In this document: one piece after another, positions 14,981 through 23,313 of the stretch
Layout: each line of letters begins with the position of its first letter
Position numbering within the stretch: position 1 is the first letter of the stretch
From: Candidatus Woesearchaeota archaeon
GTDB taxonomy: Archaea; Nanobdellota; Nanobdellia; Woesearchaeales; ARS49
Direction of reading: 5' to 3'
NCBI GenBank assembly: GCA_017609645.1
Contig: JAFCDQ010000001.1
Span: 62,001 to 126,000 of the forward strand
DNA length: 64,000 nt
The notes under the pieces: generated by a model
Told to the model about the DNA's origin: nothing
Databases searched by the model: none
Seen by the model: the letters and a program-made list of their open reading frames with translations, nothing else
Position numbers and translations under genes: made by a program

Positions 14981-15691
14981 ATGAAAGAAGGGCCGACACA
15001 CATTGGAGTGATATTAGATGGAAATAGAAGATACGCAAAAAAACTCGGCCTTAACGCCTGGAAAGGACATGAAAAAGGAGCAGAAAAATTCAAAGAATTC
15101 CTAGATTGGTGCGAAGAACTAGGAATAACGGAAGTTACAGCATACTGCTTTTCAATTCAAAATTTTAATCGCGCAAAAGATGAAATAGACTTCTTAATGG
15201 GCTTATTCAAAAAAGCAACACTAGAAACACTGAAAGAAGAACACTTCAAAACACTGAAAGAAAAAGACGTTAAGATTACATTCATTGGAAGAAGGGAGCT
15301 TCTTTCAAAAGAACTCCAAGCACTGTTAAAAGAAATGGAAGAAAAAACAAAAGACTACAAAACATACAGAATCAATATCGCAATGGCATACGGCGGAAGA
15401 GAAGAAATAACAGATGCCTGCAAAAAGATTGCTGAAAAAGTTGCAAAAGGAGAGATAAAAGCTGAAGAAATTGATGAAAAAATGATTACAGAACATTTAC
15501 AATTACCGCATAACCCAGACATCATGCTTAGAACAAGTGGAGAGAAAAGAACAAGCAATTTCCTGCCATGGCAAAGCACTTACAGTGAATGGTTCTTTAT
15601 AGACAAAACCTGGCCAGAAATCACTAAAGAAGACCTAAAGCAAATAATTGAAGAATACAAGACAAAAAGAGAAAGAAGATTCGGCAACTAA
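14981..15691 (+). CDS. uppS: cis-Prenyltransferase (undecaprenyl/dolichyl diphosphate synthase)
   Basis: A 236-aa member of the UppS/Rer2 family that elongates farnesyl or geranylgeranyl diphosphate with isopentenyl diphosphate in cis to make the lipid carrier for glycan assembly. Seen: VILDGNRRYAKKLG with the catalytic Asp (about residues 11-24), GHEKGAEKFKEFLDWC, TAYCFSIQNFNRAKDEI, and the C-terminal RTSGEKRTSNFLPWQSTYSEWFF motif. Length is typical. In archaea the product would be a dolichol-type carrier, agreeing with the GT2 and ArnT/PMT-like glycosyltransferases elsewhere in the window. Confidence 0.95.
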   Translation: MKEGPTHIGVILDGNRRYAKKLGLNAWKGHEKGAEKFKEFLDWCEELGITEVTAYCFSIQNFNRAKDEIDFLMGLFKKATLETLKEEHFKTLKEKDVKITFIGRRELLSKELQALLKEMEEKTKDYKTYRINIAMAYGGREEITDACKKIAEKVAKGEIKAEEIDEKMITEHLQLPHNPDIMLRTSGEKRTSNFLPWQSTYSEWFFIDKTWPEITKEDLKQIIEEYKTKRERRFGN

Positions 15692-15695
15692 GACA

Positions 15696-15767
15696 AAAGA
15701 TTTAAAAGTAAAGCTTTGATTTTGATATAAATCCCAATAACTTAACCACTTAGGTGGGAGGGCGATA
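15696..15767 (+). promoter_or_regulatory. Promoter and structured leader of the uL1-uL10-P1 operon
   Basis: AAAAGATTTAAAAG at about 15694-15707 is a BRE/TATA match, placing the transcript start near 15730. The leader of about 38 nt contains CCAC (15746-15749) and GTGG (15754-15757) flanking a 4-nt loop, followed by GGGAGGG (15756-15762), which is also the Shine-Dalgarno. A competing TCCCA (15732-15736) could pair with TGGGA (15755-15759). uL1 is known to repress its own mRNA in archaea by binding an rRNA-like hairpin; whether this leader is that site is unproven. Confidence 0.45.
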
Positions 15768-16427
15768 ATGAATAAAGAAATATTCCTAAAAGCAGTAAAA
15801 GAAGCAAGAAAAGAAGGGAAAAAAAGAAACTTCAAACAGACCTTTGACTTTATCATAAATCTAAAAGATATCAATCTCAAAAAAACAGACGAACAAATAG
15901 AAACCTGGATTCAACTGCCTTTTTCTAAAGGAAAACCAATAAAAATTGCAGGCCTTATAGGGCCAGAACTAAAAGAAGCAGCAACAGGAGTTTGCGATAC
16001 AATCGTCACGCATTCTGACTTTCCAGTATATGCAAAAGATCCAAAAAGAACAAAGAAACTAGCAGAAAGCCATGATTTCTTCATAGGACAAGCAAACATA
16101 ATGCCAGATATAGCTAAAACATTTGGAAGAATATTAGGCACAAGAGGAAAAATGCCAAATCCAAAAGCAGGCTGTGTTGTGCCGCCAAATGCAAACCTAA
16201 AAGTTCTTGTTGAAAAAATGAAAAAAACAATCAAACTCAAAGCAAAAATACAGCCTACACTGAAATCAATGGTAGGAAGCGAAGACATGAAAGACGAAGA
16301 AATCACTGAAAATCTACTTGCTATTTACAATCACATAATCCATTTGCTGCCAAAAGAAAAGCACAACATCAAAAACATGCTAATCAAAACAACAATGGGC
16401 AAAGCAATCCAAATTGCTGAGAAGTAA
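15768..16427 (+). CDS. rpl1: Large ribosomal subunit protein uL1
   Basis: A 219-aa archaeal L1, of typical length, binding 23S rRNA helices 76-78 at the E-site stalk and, in studied archaea, its own mRNA. The sequence shows FDFIINLKDINLKKTDEQIE, FFIGQANIMPDIAKTFGRIL, the signature LGTRGKMPNPKAG (about residues 124-136) and the C-terminal VGSEDMKDEEITENLLAIY. It opens the uL1-uL10-P1 stalk operon, the standard archaeal order, after a leader with possible secondary structure. Assignment is firm. Confidence 0.97.
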   Translation: MNKEIFLKAVKEARKEGKKRNFKQTFDFIINLKDINLKKTDEQIETWIQLPFSKGKPIKIAGLIGPELKEAATGVCDTIVTHSDFPVYAKDPKRTKKLAESHDFFIGQANIMPDIAKTFGRILGTRGKMPNPKAGCVVPPNANLKVLVEKMKKTIKLKAKIQPTLKSMVGSEDMKDEEITENLLAIYNHIIHLLPKEKHNIKNMLIKTTMGKAIQIAEK

Positions 16428-16434
16428 AAATAAA

Positions 16435-17289
16435 ATGAAGAAAAAAATAAACGAAAAAACATGCAAAGCAGCTCAATCTAAGAAAGATAAAGTCAAGAGA
16501 ATCAAAGAGCTAGCAAAAGAATTCCCAATCATAGGCATCCTAAATCTAGAAACACTTCCATGCGCACAATTACAACAAATGAGAGCCAAATTAAGAGGCA
16601 AAGTAGAGATATTCATGACAAGGAAACTACTAATGAACAGAGCATTGACAGAAACAAAACTACCTGGTATTGAAAAATTACAAGCATGCATGATAGGAGT
16701 TCCTGCATTAATATTCACAAAAGAAAATCCATTTTCAATATACAAAACAATCAAAAAAAGCAAAAGTCCTGCACCTGCAAAACCTGGACAAAAAGCACCA
16801 AGAGATATAGTACTGCCTGCAGGACCAACACCATTTGCACCAGGTCCAATCATCAGTGAATTTGCAGCAGTAGGAATAATTGCAGGAGTAGAAGGCGGAA
16901 AAGTAGCAATCAAAAAAGAAACTACAATTGTGAGAGAAGGACAAGAAATCAATACAAAAATCGCAGGAATATTATCAAAACTGAGTATCATGCCAATGGA
17001 AATTGGTTTAGATTTAGTAGCTGTGTATGAAAAAGGAACAGTGTATGGCAAAAACGTCCTAGATATAGATGAAAAACAATTCATGACAGATATAACACAA
17101 GCTGCAACTTATGCTCTAAATCTTGCTGTAGAAGCAGGAATATTCACAAAAGAAACAACACAATTAATGGTAGAGAAAGCAGCAAGAGAAGCATTATCTT
17201 TGGCAGAGGAAGCAGACATCATGACAAAAGATACAATACCAAAGATACTTGCAAAAGCAGAAGCACAAGCCTCTGCACTCGAAAAATAA
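16435..17289 (+). CDS. rplP0: Large ribosomal subunit protein uL10 (P0)
   Basis: A 284-aa stalk base protein that binds 23S rRNA and carries P1/L12 dimers recruiting translation GTPases. The N-terminal rRNA-binding domain includes FPIIGILNLETLPCAQLQQM and MTRKLLMNRAL; the archaeal/eukaryotic insert follows (DIVLPAGPTPFAPGPIISEF to NTKIAGILSKLSIMPMEIGL); the C-terminal helical spine carries P1-binding helices. The frame is open back to a TTG at 16414 inside rpl1, but the ATG at 16435, just after the rpl1 stop, fits the family. The protein ends after the helices and lacks the usual acidic GLF-type tail, a shorter form. Confidence 0.95.
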   Translation: MKKKINEKTCKAAQSKKDKVKRIKELAKEFPIIGILNLETLPCAQLQQMRAKLRGKVEIFMTRKLLMNRALTETKLPGIEKLQACMIGVPALIFTKENPFSIYKTIKKSKSPAPAKPGQKAPRDIVLPAGPTPFAPGPIISEFAAVGIIAGVEGGKVAIKKETTIVREGQEINTKIAGILSKLSIMPMEIGLDLVAVYEKGTVYGKNVLDIDEKQFMTDITQAATYALNLAVEAGIFTKETTQLMVEKAAREALSLAEEADIMTKDTIPKILAKAEAQASALEK

Positions 17290-17316
17290 TAATGTTTAAG
17301 ATAGGAGGAAAATAAA

Positions 17317-17622
17317 ATGACAAATGAATATGTGTACGCGGCATTGCTTATCCACAAAGCTGGAAAGAAAATAGATGAGGCTACTGTCAAAAAAGTGCTT
17401 GAAGCAGCTGGCGTAACAGCAGATGATGCAAGAATAAAAGCATTAATAGCTAGCTTAGAAGGAGTAAAGATAGACGAAGCAATAGAAAAAGCAGCACAAG
17501 CTCCAGTCGCAGCAGCACCAGCAGCAGTAGAAGCTCCAAAAGCAGCTAAAGAAGATAAAAAGAAAGATGACAAGAAAAGCGAAGAACAAGCAGCTGCAGG
17601 ACTAGGCTCTTTATTTGGCTAA
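17317..17622 (+). CDS. rpl12: Ribosomal stalk protein P1 (archaeal L12)
   Basis: A 101-aa acidic stalk protein. It has the N-terminal dimerisation domain ([20 protein letters not shown], then [20 protein letters not shown]), an Ala/Pro hinge, a Lys/Asp/Glu segment and the conserved C-terminal AGLGSLFG that contacts translation factors. A strong TAGGAGG Shine-Dalgarno lies about 8 bp before the ATG, consistent with the need for several copies per ribosome. It is the third gene of the stalk operon. Assignment is firm. Confidence 0.97.
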   Translation: MTNEYVYAALLIHKAGKKIDEATVKKVLEAAGVTADDARIKALIASLEGVKIDEAIEKAAQAPVAAAPAAVEAPKAAKEDKKKDDKKSEEQAAAGLGSLFG

Positions 17623-17664
17623 ACCAAATTTTTATTTTTTTAACAATGAAAATAGGGGAAATGA

Positions 17665-18561
17665 ATGCTGACACCGGAAGAAAAACAAAATATAAGTAAA
17701 AAAACAAATGAGCTCAAGAAAGACGTCAAAGAGATCAGACAGAGCTTAAACCAGTTAAACGAACATAAAGAAACCCTATTTGAAGAAAGAAACAAAATAG
17801 GCAAAGATATTTCTGAATCAATAAAAGAAATTAAAAAAATCAAAAAAGAAAGAAATGCACTAACAGACGGAGTCAAAGAACTAAAAGAAAAAAGAAAACA
17901 CTTAAATGACGAAATAAACAAAAAAAGATTAGAATACCAAAAAGCAACAAAAGAACGAAGAGACGTAGAAAGAAAATTTGGCATAACCGAAAGTCCTAAT
18001 AAAATAAAAGAACAGATAGATAAATTGCAGTATAAAGTAGAAACAGACTGCGTCAGCTTTGATAAAGAAAAGAAAATAATGAAAACAATCAGAAATCTAG
18101 AGAAAAAATATGAAACAACAAAAGAAATAAGCACAGTATGGGAACAAACAAGCAAACTTAGCAAAGAAATCAAGAAAATAAAGAAAGAAGCAGATCAACT
18201 TCATAGAATAATACAACAAAGAGCGCGCAAAAGCCAAGAAAAACACGAGTCTGCGCTTAAATTAAGCAAAATCATAGAAGAACAAAAGAACAAAGAAGAA
18301 GAACTAAATAAAAAAATAGGAGACAGAAAAGAAGAAATAGGCAAAATCACACCAGGATTGACAGATAAATTAAAAGAACTGGCAAAACATGATGAAAAAA
18401 TACAAGTAAACAAGAAAGAATCTAGAGTAAAACAAGAAAAACAAAAGAAAAAGAAACTAAGCGAAAGACAGCATGAAGTTCAGGCAAAATTAAAAAATGG
18501 TGAGAAATTAACCACAGAGGACTTATTAGTAATGCAGACAATTCCAGAAGAAAAAGAATAA
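17665..18561 (+). CDS. Archaeal coiled-coil protein (COG1340-like)
   Basis: A 298-aa protein made of long Lys/Glu-rich coiled coils with breaks near residues 110-130 (ERKFGITESPNKIKEQIDKL then YKVETDCVSFDKEKKIMKTI) and near residue 230. The motif with two basic-rich coils around a KxxKLEYKxET-like segment is typical of the COG1340 family found across archaea, often beside ribosomal genes. It follows the stalk operon by 42 bp, with GGGG about 6 bp before its ATG. The molecular role of the family is not established to my knowledge; location suggests ribosome or translation association. Family assignment is by recall of pattern, not a search. Confidence 0.7.
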   Translation: MLTPEEKQNISKKTNELKKDVKEIRQSLNQLNEHKETLFEERNKIGKDISESIKEIKKIKKERNALTDGVKELKEKRKHLNDEINKKRLEYQKATKERRDVERKFGITESPNKIKEQIDKLQYKVETDCVSFDKEKKIMKTIRNLEKKYETTKEISTVWEQTSKLSKEIKKIKKEADQLHRIIQQRARKSQEKHESALKLSKIIEEQKNKEEELNKKIGDRKEEIGKITPGLTDKLKELAKHDEKIQVNKKESRVKQEKQKKKKLSERQHEVQAKLKNGEKLTTEDLLVMQTIPEEKE

Positions 18562-18563
18562 TT

Positions 18564-19298
18564 CTAACCAATAGAATTCCAATCAAAATCTCTTCCAGAA
18601 TAACCTAATTTAGCGGAATTTTTAATAGCCATCAACAGCCTTTTCTTATTTTCCTTATGGGTCATACCATATAATTTTTTAGCAAGAACAATATCTCCCT
18701 TGCAAAAATCTTTCATTGCTTCTTTCTCTAAATCATCAAAATAATTAAATTCTGTTTTTGGGATAATTTCACCAAAAGCTTTTTTTACAATATTAACTGA
18801 TTTGTAAAAATCACCAAAAGTACCTGTAAATTCATCAGTTGCATTATCAAGATAAGCTCTAACTTTTTCTTCCGCCATAAAAGAAGGAGTAAACAATTCA
18901 ATAACGTCTTCAATAGGCATCAAATTATTATTTTCTGACTCTTCCGCATCCTTAAAGAAATCTTCATTTTCTTTAAAAGAATTATTTGCTAAGATATTTT
19001 CTTGTTCTTCTAAAATATTTTCGATATCTGCATCTGATAATTCAACAATTAGAGGGACATAAATATGTTTTTGATTTTCATAAAAAGAATTAAGTTCTCT
19101 GGGCGCTAATATCAAATACCCATTATCAAAATCATAATCAAAAGAGATGTAATAAAGACTAAATTCAACTTGGTTTCTATCTTCAATACTAAATGAAAAG
19201 GGCTGCCCTTCATTCTTACATCTATGTGGCAAAAAAATAAAATTGTTAGTGAAAATCTCTTGTGGTTGCCTAGGTAGAGGCTTATTCATCTTATTCAT
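18564..19298 (-). CDS. Hypothetical acidic protein
   Basis: A 244-aa protein starting MNKMNKPLPRQ. The N-terminal half is beta-rich (FTNNFIFLPHR, VEFSLYYISFDYDFDNGYLI, HIYVPLIVEL), followed by an acidic linker (about residues 95-130) and a helical C-terminal domain. An ATG at 19322 also exists, but it overlaps the TATA box (19322-19329); the ATG at 19298 lies 24-31 bp downstream of it, so a leaderless start is preferred. The stop is 3 bp from the convergent coiled-coil gene. Its promoter carries the shared palindrome, whose upstream end touches the neighbouring regulator gene. No family is recognised. Confidence 0.72.
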   Translation of the reverse strand: MNKMNKPLPRQPQEIFTNNFIFLPHRCKNEGQPFSFSIEDRNQVEFSLYYISFDYDFDNGYLILAPRELNSFYENQKHIYVPLIVELSDADIENILEEQENILANNSFKENEDFFKDAEESENNNLMPIEDVIELFTPSFMAEEKVRAYLDNATDEFTGTFGDFYKSVNIVKKAFGEIIPKTEFNYFDDLEKEAMKDFCKGDIVLAKKLYGMTHKENKKRLLMAIKNSAKLGYSGRDFDWNSIG

Positions 19299-19321
19299 TT
19301 TTATATTTGGAAAGAAAGACA

Positions 19322-19358
19322 TATTTAAATCTTTTGGTCAGTACTATCTCCAAGTAGT
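19322..19358 (-). promoter_or_regulatory. Shared palindrome (18-mer) plus BRE/TATA, copy F
   Basis: On the minus strand ACTACTTGGAGATAGTAC (19358-19341) is followed after 11 bp by TTTAAATA (19329-19322), preceded by the BRE-like CAAAAGA. It matches the consensus ACTACTNTNNNATRGTGA except at the last bases. It serves the gene ending at 18564 and abuts the stop codon of the DNA-binding protein gene at 19358. Confidence 0.6.
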
Positions 19359-19669
19359 TATTTCTTACTCTCAAAAAATGCTTTAACCCTAGGATCACCT
19401 TTAGGTTTTGCTTTAGGACCTAAGGAATAAAATATCTTTTCAGCAGTAGAACCCCAGCTGAAATTGCCCTGCACTTTCTTAATTTCAACTTTGAATTCTT
19501 CAGTCTTAACGCCTTGTCTAAGATTGTAATAGATATTTTCCCTAGAGGTCTTTGGAAAGATTTCACAGTATATTTTATGAAGTGCGTAACCACACGCACT
19601 GTTTTTGAAGAAAATGATTTCTATAAGATTTTGTCTTACATTGCTTCCAATAGGACGTCCTCGTTTCAT
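19358..19669 (-). CDS. Small DNA-binding protein, AT-hook-like plus winged helix
   Basis: A 103-aa basic protein beginning MKRGRPIGSNVRQN, where KRGRP is an AT-hook-like minor-groove motif. It continues with an apparent winged-helix/PadR-like domain: LIEIIFFKNSACGYALHKIY, the helix TSRENIYYNLRQGVKTEEF and a wing ending GNFSWGSTAEKIFYSLG. I recall similar small proteins as conserved in Woesearchaeota/Pacearchaeota. The ATG lies 24-31 bp after a minus-strand TTTATATA (19700-19693), so it is leaderless. It is flanked on both sides by copies of the shared palindrome (19341-19358 and 19720-19737), making it a natural candidate for the factor that reads them; this is inference. Confidence 0.75.
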   Translation of the reverse strand: MKRGRPIGSNVRQNLIEIIFFKNSACGYALHKIYCEIFPKTSRENIYYNLRQGVKTEEFKVEIKKVQGNFSWGSTAEKIFYSLGPKAKPKGDPRVKAFFESKK

Positions 19670-19719
19670 GATATATTAAGAATTATTTTCTATATATAAA
19701 GATTATGAGTGATATTTTC

Positions 19720-19756
19720 ACTACTTTGTGATAGTGGTGAACGAAAGATTTATAAA
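19720..19756 (+). promoter_or_regulatory. Shared palindrome (18-mer) plus BRE/TATA, copy C
   Basis: ACTACTTTGTGATAGTGG (19720-19737) lies within the larger imperfect palindrome TCACTAC...TAGTGGTGA (19718-19740) and ends 11 bp before TTTATAAA (19749-19756), preceded by CGAAAGA. The gene ATG at 19780 is 24-31 bp after the TATA, so it is leaderless. The element lies between this gene and the divergent DNA-binding protein gene (start 19669). Confidence 0.68.
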
Positions 19757-19779
19757 GAACCATAGGGCTTAAGAATAAA

Positions 19780-20427
19780 ATGAAAACAAAACTTGAAAAA
19801 CTAGGAATTGACTATAATGAAGATCAAACTGACATTCAATATCATATAAAAATTGATGAAAATCAAGTAAGTAACTCAAAGAAAGCTAAAAAGCATTTTA
19901 CTAAAATTGTTAACAGTCTTGCTAAAGATCTGAAAAAACAATATTTTGATTTCTCTTCAAAAAAATTAAATATTTCTATAGATGAACAATATCTTCAACA
20001 ATTTAAAACCACAGTTAATGAACTTTCTACAAAAGCAAAAAAACAAAGTGAAAAAAAGATAAACGGTGATGCGATAGTATTTTACAGCTCATTAATTGCT
20101 GGAGGAATCGCAGGAGCCGCAACCGGACTTATTTTAGGTCATCATGTTTCATTAGAAATAGTTAAAGGGCCTATAGAAAACATGGTCGAAGCTAACTATA
20201 ATTCTATTTTATTAGATTTTGCCCTATGTGAAGCACTAGGCGCAATTCCTATTTTAGGCGCTGCACTTTCTGGCCCAATAGGCGCAGGGGTTCTAGGAGC
20301 ACCATCCATGGCTATAAAATATTCTTATAATAAGATAAGATATCCCCTTGCTAATAACGTGAATGAATATGAAAGTTTGGATAAAGCTTTAGAAACAATT
20401 GAAGCTGAAACCATAAAAGATAAATAA
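19780..20427 (+). CDS. Hypothetical membrane protein with glycine-zipper segments
   Basis: A 215-aa protein. Residues 1-100 are polar and Lys-rich with no signal. Two hydrophobic, Gly/Ala-rich segments follow: IVFYSSLIAGGIAGAATGLIL (split here as about residues 104-124) and LGAIPILGAALSGPIGAGVL (about 158-177), with small-residue spacing typical of glycine zippers that pack or insert in membranes. The tail is polar. Similar layouts occur in pore-forming toxins, membrane-lytic proteins and simple envelope proteins, and cannot be distinguished here. It is leaderless, with a palindrome-type promoter. No family is recognised. Confidence 0.75.
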   Translation: MKTKLEKLGIDYNEDQTDIQYHIKIDENQVSNSKKAKKHFTKIVNSLAKDLKKQYFDFSSKKLNISIDEQYLQQFKTTVNELSTKAKKQSEKKINGDAIVFYSSLIAGGIAGAATGLILGHHVSLEIVKGPIENMVEANYNSILLDFALCEALGAIPILGAALSGPIGAGVLGAPSMAIKYSYNKIRYPLANNVNEYESLDKALETIEAETIKDK

Positions 20428-20465
20428 ACGCCAATTTTATAAATAACCCACTAATTCTGCTTTTT

Positions 20466-21407
20466 ATGGTTACAGAACAAAAGAAACAGGAATTTGAGAA
20501 ACAACAGTATAGAGTAGTTGGGAATCATTCAGTTGTAAAAGTATGCAGCTGGACAAAACAATGTCTGCGGGGAAAAGGAACTTGCTATAAGAATACCTTT
20601 TACGGCATAAAAACATGGCTATGTGTAGAAATGAGCCCAACAACTGTTTGCAACCATAGATGCCAATTCTGCTGGAGAGACACAACCGATGCTTGCAGTG
20701 TAGAATGGAAAGGGCAAGTAGATGATCCTAAACTCATTGTAGATGGCTGCATAAAAGAATGGAGAGATTTACTATATGGATTTGGCGGCTCTGAAACAGT
20801 AGACAGAGAAAAATATGCAGAAGTAGACAAGCCATTACACTTTGCAATTAGTTTAACTGGTGAGCCTACTCTTTATCCAAAACTTCCTGAACTAATAAAA
20901 GAAATACATAGCAGAGGAATGACTAGTTTCTTAGTCTCAAATGGGACTGTCCCGGGAATGCTGCAAAAGTTATTAAATGAAGGAGCGCAGCCAACACAAC
21001 TATATATCTCATTAACAGGCGGGGACAAAGAAACATATGAGACGATCGCAAGACCATTATTAAAAAATACCTGGGAAAAAATAATGGAAACAATGAAATT
21101 ACTTAAGCAGTTTGATAGAAGTGTAGTTAGAATAACTGCTGTAAAAGATTTGAACATGCATAATGTTAAAGGATATGCTGAAATAATTAATGATGCGCAG
21201 CCTGATTTTATAGAAATAAAAGGCTACATGAACATAGGGCATGCAATGAAAAGATTAAAAGTAGAAAACATGCCAACACATTCTGAGATTAAGGACTTTT
21301 CCAAAAAATTAGCTGAATTGACAGGATATCATTATGCTGATGAAAGAGAACAATCAAGAGTTGTATTGCTTGTCAAAGATTTAAACAAAGAATTAAAAAT
21401 AATCTAA
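20466..21407 (+). CDS. taw1: tRNA 4-demethylwyosine synthase Taw1
   Basis: A 313-aa radical-SAM enzyme that condenses N1-methylguanosine-37 of tRNA-Phe with pyruvate carbons to form the tricyclic base of wyosine, a reading-frame-keeping modification. The radical-SAM cluster motif is CNHRCQFCW (C62, C66, C69). Additional conserved cysteines C27, C40 and C53 match the second iron-sulfur cluster of the family. FAISLTGEPTLYPKLPELI and FIEIKGYMNIGHAMKRL are signatures. A TATA (TTTTATAAAT, about 20434) precedes a nearly leaderless start. The stop overlaps the convergent MFS gene by 4 bp. Assignment is firm. Confidence 0.96.
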   Translation: MVTEQKKQEFEKQQYRVVGNHSVVKVCSWTKQCLRGKGTCYKNTFYGIKTWLCVEMSPTTVCNHRCQFCWRDTTDACSVEWKGQVDDPKLIVDGCIKEWRDLLYGFGGSETVDREKYAEVDKPLHFAISLTGEPTLYPKLPELIKEIHSRGMTSFLVSNGTVPGMLQKLLNEGAQPTQLYISLTGGDKETYETIARPLLKNTWEKIMETMKLLKQFDRSVVRITAVKDLNMHNVKGYAEIINDAQPDFIEIKGYMNIGHAMKRLKVENMPTHSEIKDFSKKLAELTGYHYADEREQSRVVLLVKDLNKELKII

Positions 21408-22675
21408 CGACTTTTTTTCTTTTTCAACAAATTAGGAGCAATCATCTCATGAAAAACAATACCTAAAGAATATTCCTTCTTCGTATGCATCTCAGGCAGG
21501 GACATGAAAAACAAAGTAGCGAGAGCACGCAAAATAAAACTGATTGCAAAAACAAGAGGAATGCCTGCAAGAACAAAAACAACATTATCTGCAATAAAAC
21601 CTCCCACAATAGGCGCAATAACTAAAGGAATACTAACAAAAAAATTATATTCAGCAATCTGAATAGCAGTTTTTCTCTTATCCGCATAATCAAGCAACAA
21701 ATTAAGCACACTGAGGTCAACACCTGCCCAAGCAGCACCGCTAAGAATCAAAATAGGAAAAGCCAAAAACAAAGTCTTATGAGTTACGAACAAGAAAAAT
21801 AAAGGCACGAATGCTGTGGCGAAAATACACAGAATAGCAATATTCCTAGAACCAAAACGATCAATAATCCTGCCAAAATGAGGTGCTAACAAAACACGAG
21901 TCAAAGTGCTTATTCCAATAACAAAACCGTACAAAGCATAACTCATACTCAAGTTTTGCAACATATAAACAGCAAACAAAGGAGAAGAGATCATATACGC
22001 AAAATTAAAGAAAATAACAACAAAAACAAACCTTTTCAACAAAGGATTTAAAGTAAAAAATTCCTTTAAAGAATGATGCTCATGGTCACGATACTTAGGT
22101 TCTCTAACCCTCAAAAATTGAGCACTTCCTACTGAACCAATTATGGCACCAAAACCAAACAATAAGAAAAAACCAATCAAATTGCCTTTTGGGAATTGCT
22201 TAAGAAAAACACCTGCGCCAGCAGCAAAAATCATACCAATAAAACCCATAATCCTCAAACGAACACTAGTAAAACGCCCTCTAATCCTCTGCGGTACAAC
22301 ATCTGCAATAAGACTCCAAAAAGCAGGACTAGCCAAAGCACCAGAAAAACGAGCAATAAAATAAAACAAAATAATCCAAAACAAAGGCTGCTTAAAAAAA
22401 ATAGGCGCAAGAAGAATAACAAACCAAAATAGTCTACCAATCAAAGAAGCAAACAACGTAATCTTTGTCCTTCTAAAAAATTCAACTAATTTAGCAGCAG
22501 GAAACTCAGCAATCATCAAAGACAAAAAAGGAATCGCGCCAATCAAACCAATAATAGTATTAGAAGCGCCAAGCTCAAGAGCAAACGCAACTAAATACGT
22601 AAAAGTACAAGCATTAAAAACAGCCCATAAAGCTGCTTCACAAAACAAAACTTTCTGATTCTTAGTATATTTCAT
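21404..22675 (-). CDS. MFS transporter
   Basis: A 423-aa major facilitator superfamily protein with about 12 hydrophobic helices. The N-terminal half shows the loop 2-3 region as EFFRRTKITLFASLIGRLFW, and PQRIRGRFTSVRLR is typical of the loop between helices 4 and 5; LAPHFGRIIDRFGSRNIAIL is the equivalent loop of the second half. The ATG overlaps the stop of the phosphoesterase gene by 4 bp, so the two are coupled. Substrate is unknown; it is unrelated in detail to the MFS protein at 49263. Convergent with taw1 (4-bp overlap). Confidence 0.88.
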   Translation of the reverse strand: MKYTKNQKVLFCEAALWAVFNACTFTYLVAFALELGASNTIIGLIGAIPFLSLMIAEFPAAKLVEFFRRTKITLFASLIGRLFWFVILLAPIFFKQPLFWIILFYFIARFSGALASPAFWSLIADVVPQRIRGRFTSVRLRIMGFIGMIFAAGAGVFLKQFPKGNLIGFFLLFGFGAIIGSVGSAQFLRVREPKYRDHEHHSLKEFFTLNPLLKRFVFVVIFFNFAYMISSPLFAVYMLQNLSMSYALYGFVIGISTLTRVLLAPHFGRIIDRFGSRNIAILCIFATAFVPLFFLFVTHKTLFLAFPILILSGAAWAGVDLSVLNLLLDYADKRKTAIQIAEYNFFVSIPLVIAPIVGGFIADNVVFVLAGIPLVFAISFILRALATLFFMSLPEMHTKKEYSLGIVFHEMIAPNLLKKKKSR

Positions 22676-23274
22676 ACTGTAAAAATCCTCCCGCTTGTCC
22701 CAGGATTAACAATAACACAATTATTTAATTTATCTTTTTTACCCTCTGTCTCATGCAAATGACCGCTAATAGCAAGAATGACATTTTTATTAGACTTAAT
22801 GCACTGCGTGATTGATTTATTACCTGCATGCATCTTAGAATAAGCCAAATAATCCACTTTAGTATTATAGGGAGGAGCATGAGTAATAAGAACGATCTTT
22901 TTGTTTTTTAATTTTTGTTTATTTTTCTTTATGAATTTCTCAAATTCCTTATCAGTAAAAGAAAAACCTCCTCCACCCCATCCAATCAGCAAGATATTTT
23001 TGAAAGGAACAATTTTTTTATGGATGAATCTAATATTTTTAAAATCCCTGCACAATTTCTGAATACGTAACCTAGATTCATGATTACCATGAACAAGAAA
23101 AACAGGCTTTCCAAGAGAATTAATTTTCTTCAAAATTTTATTGATGTTGTGCTCAAATAAAGTAAAATCGCCTGCGCAAACAATTAAATCTGGATTAGAC
23201 TTCTTCACCTTCTCTTTCAAAACCTTTAACGCAGATGCACTGCCATGTGAATCAACAAAAGCTAATAACTTCAT
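22672..23274 (-). CDS. Calcineurin-like metallophosphoesterase
   Basis: A 200-aa phosphoesterase with all family motifs: FVDSHG (Asp-x-His), CAGDFTLF, VHGNHES, ITHAPPYNT and SGHLHET, which bind two metal ions. It resembles archaeal COG2129/YfcE-type proteins; the natural phosphoester is unknown. The frame extends to an ATG at 23283, but the ATG at 23274 gives the standard MKLLAFVDSHG start and lies about 25 bp after a minus-strand TATA (TTTATAATAT, about 23296-23309). It is coupled to the MFS gene downstream through a 4-bp overlap. Confidence 0.92.
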   Translation of the reverse strand: MKLLAFVDSHGSASALKVLKEKVKKSNPDLIVCAGDFTLFEHNINKILKKINSLGKPVFLVHGNHESRLRIQKLCRDFKNIRFIHKKIVPFKNILLIGWGGGGFSFTDKEFEKFIKKNKQKLKNKKIVLITHAPPYNTKVDYLAYSKMHAGNKSITQCIKSNKNVILAISGHLHETEGKKDKLNNCVIVNPGTSGRIFTV

Positions 23275-23313
23275 AATAATCACTACAGCTAAAGTATATT
23301 ATAAATTTATTGC

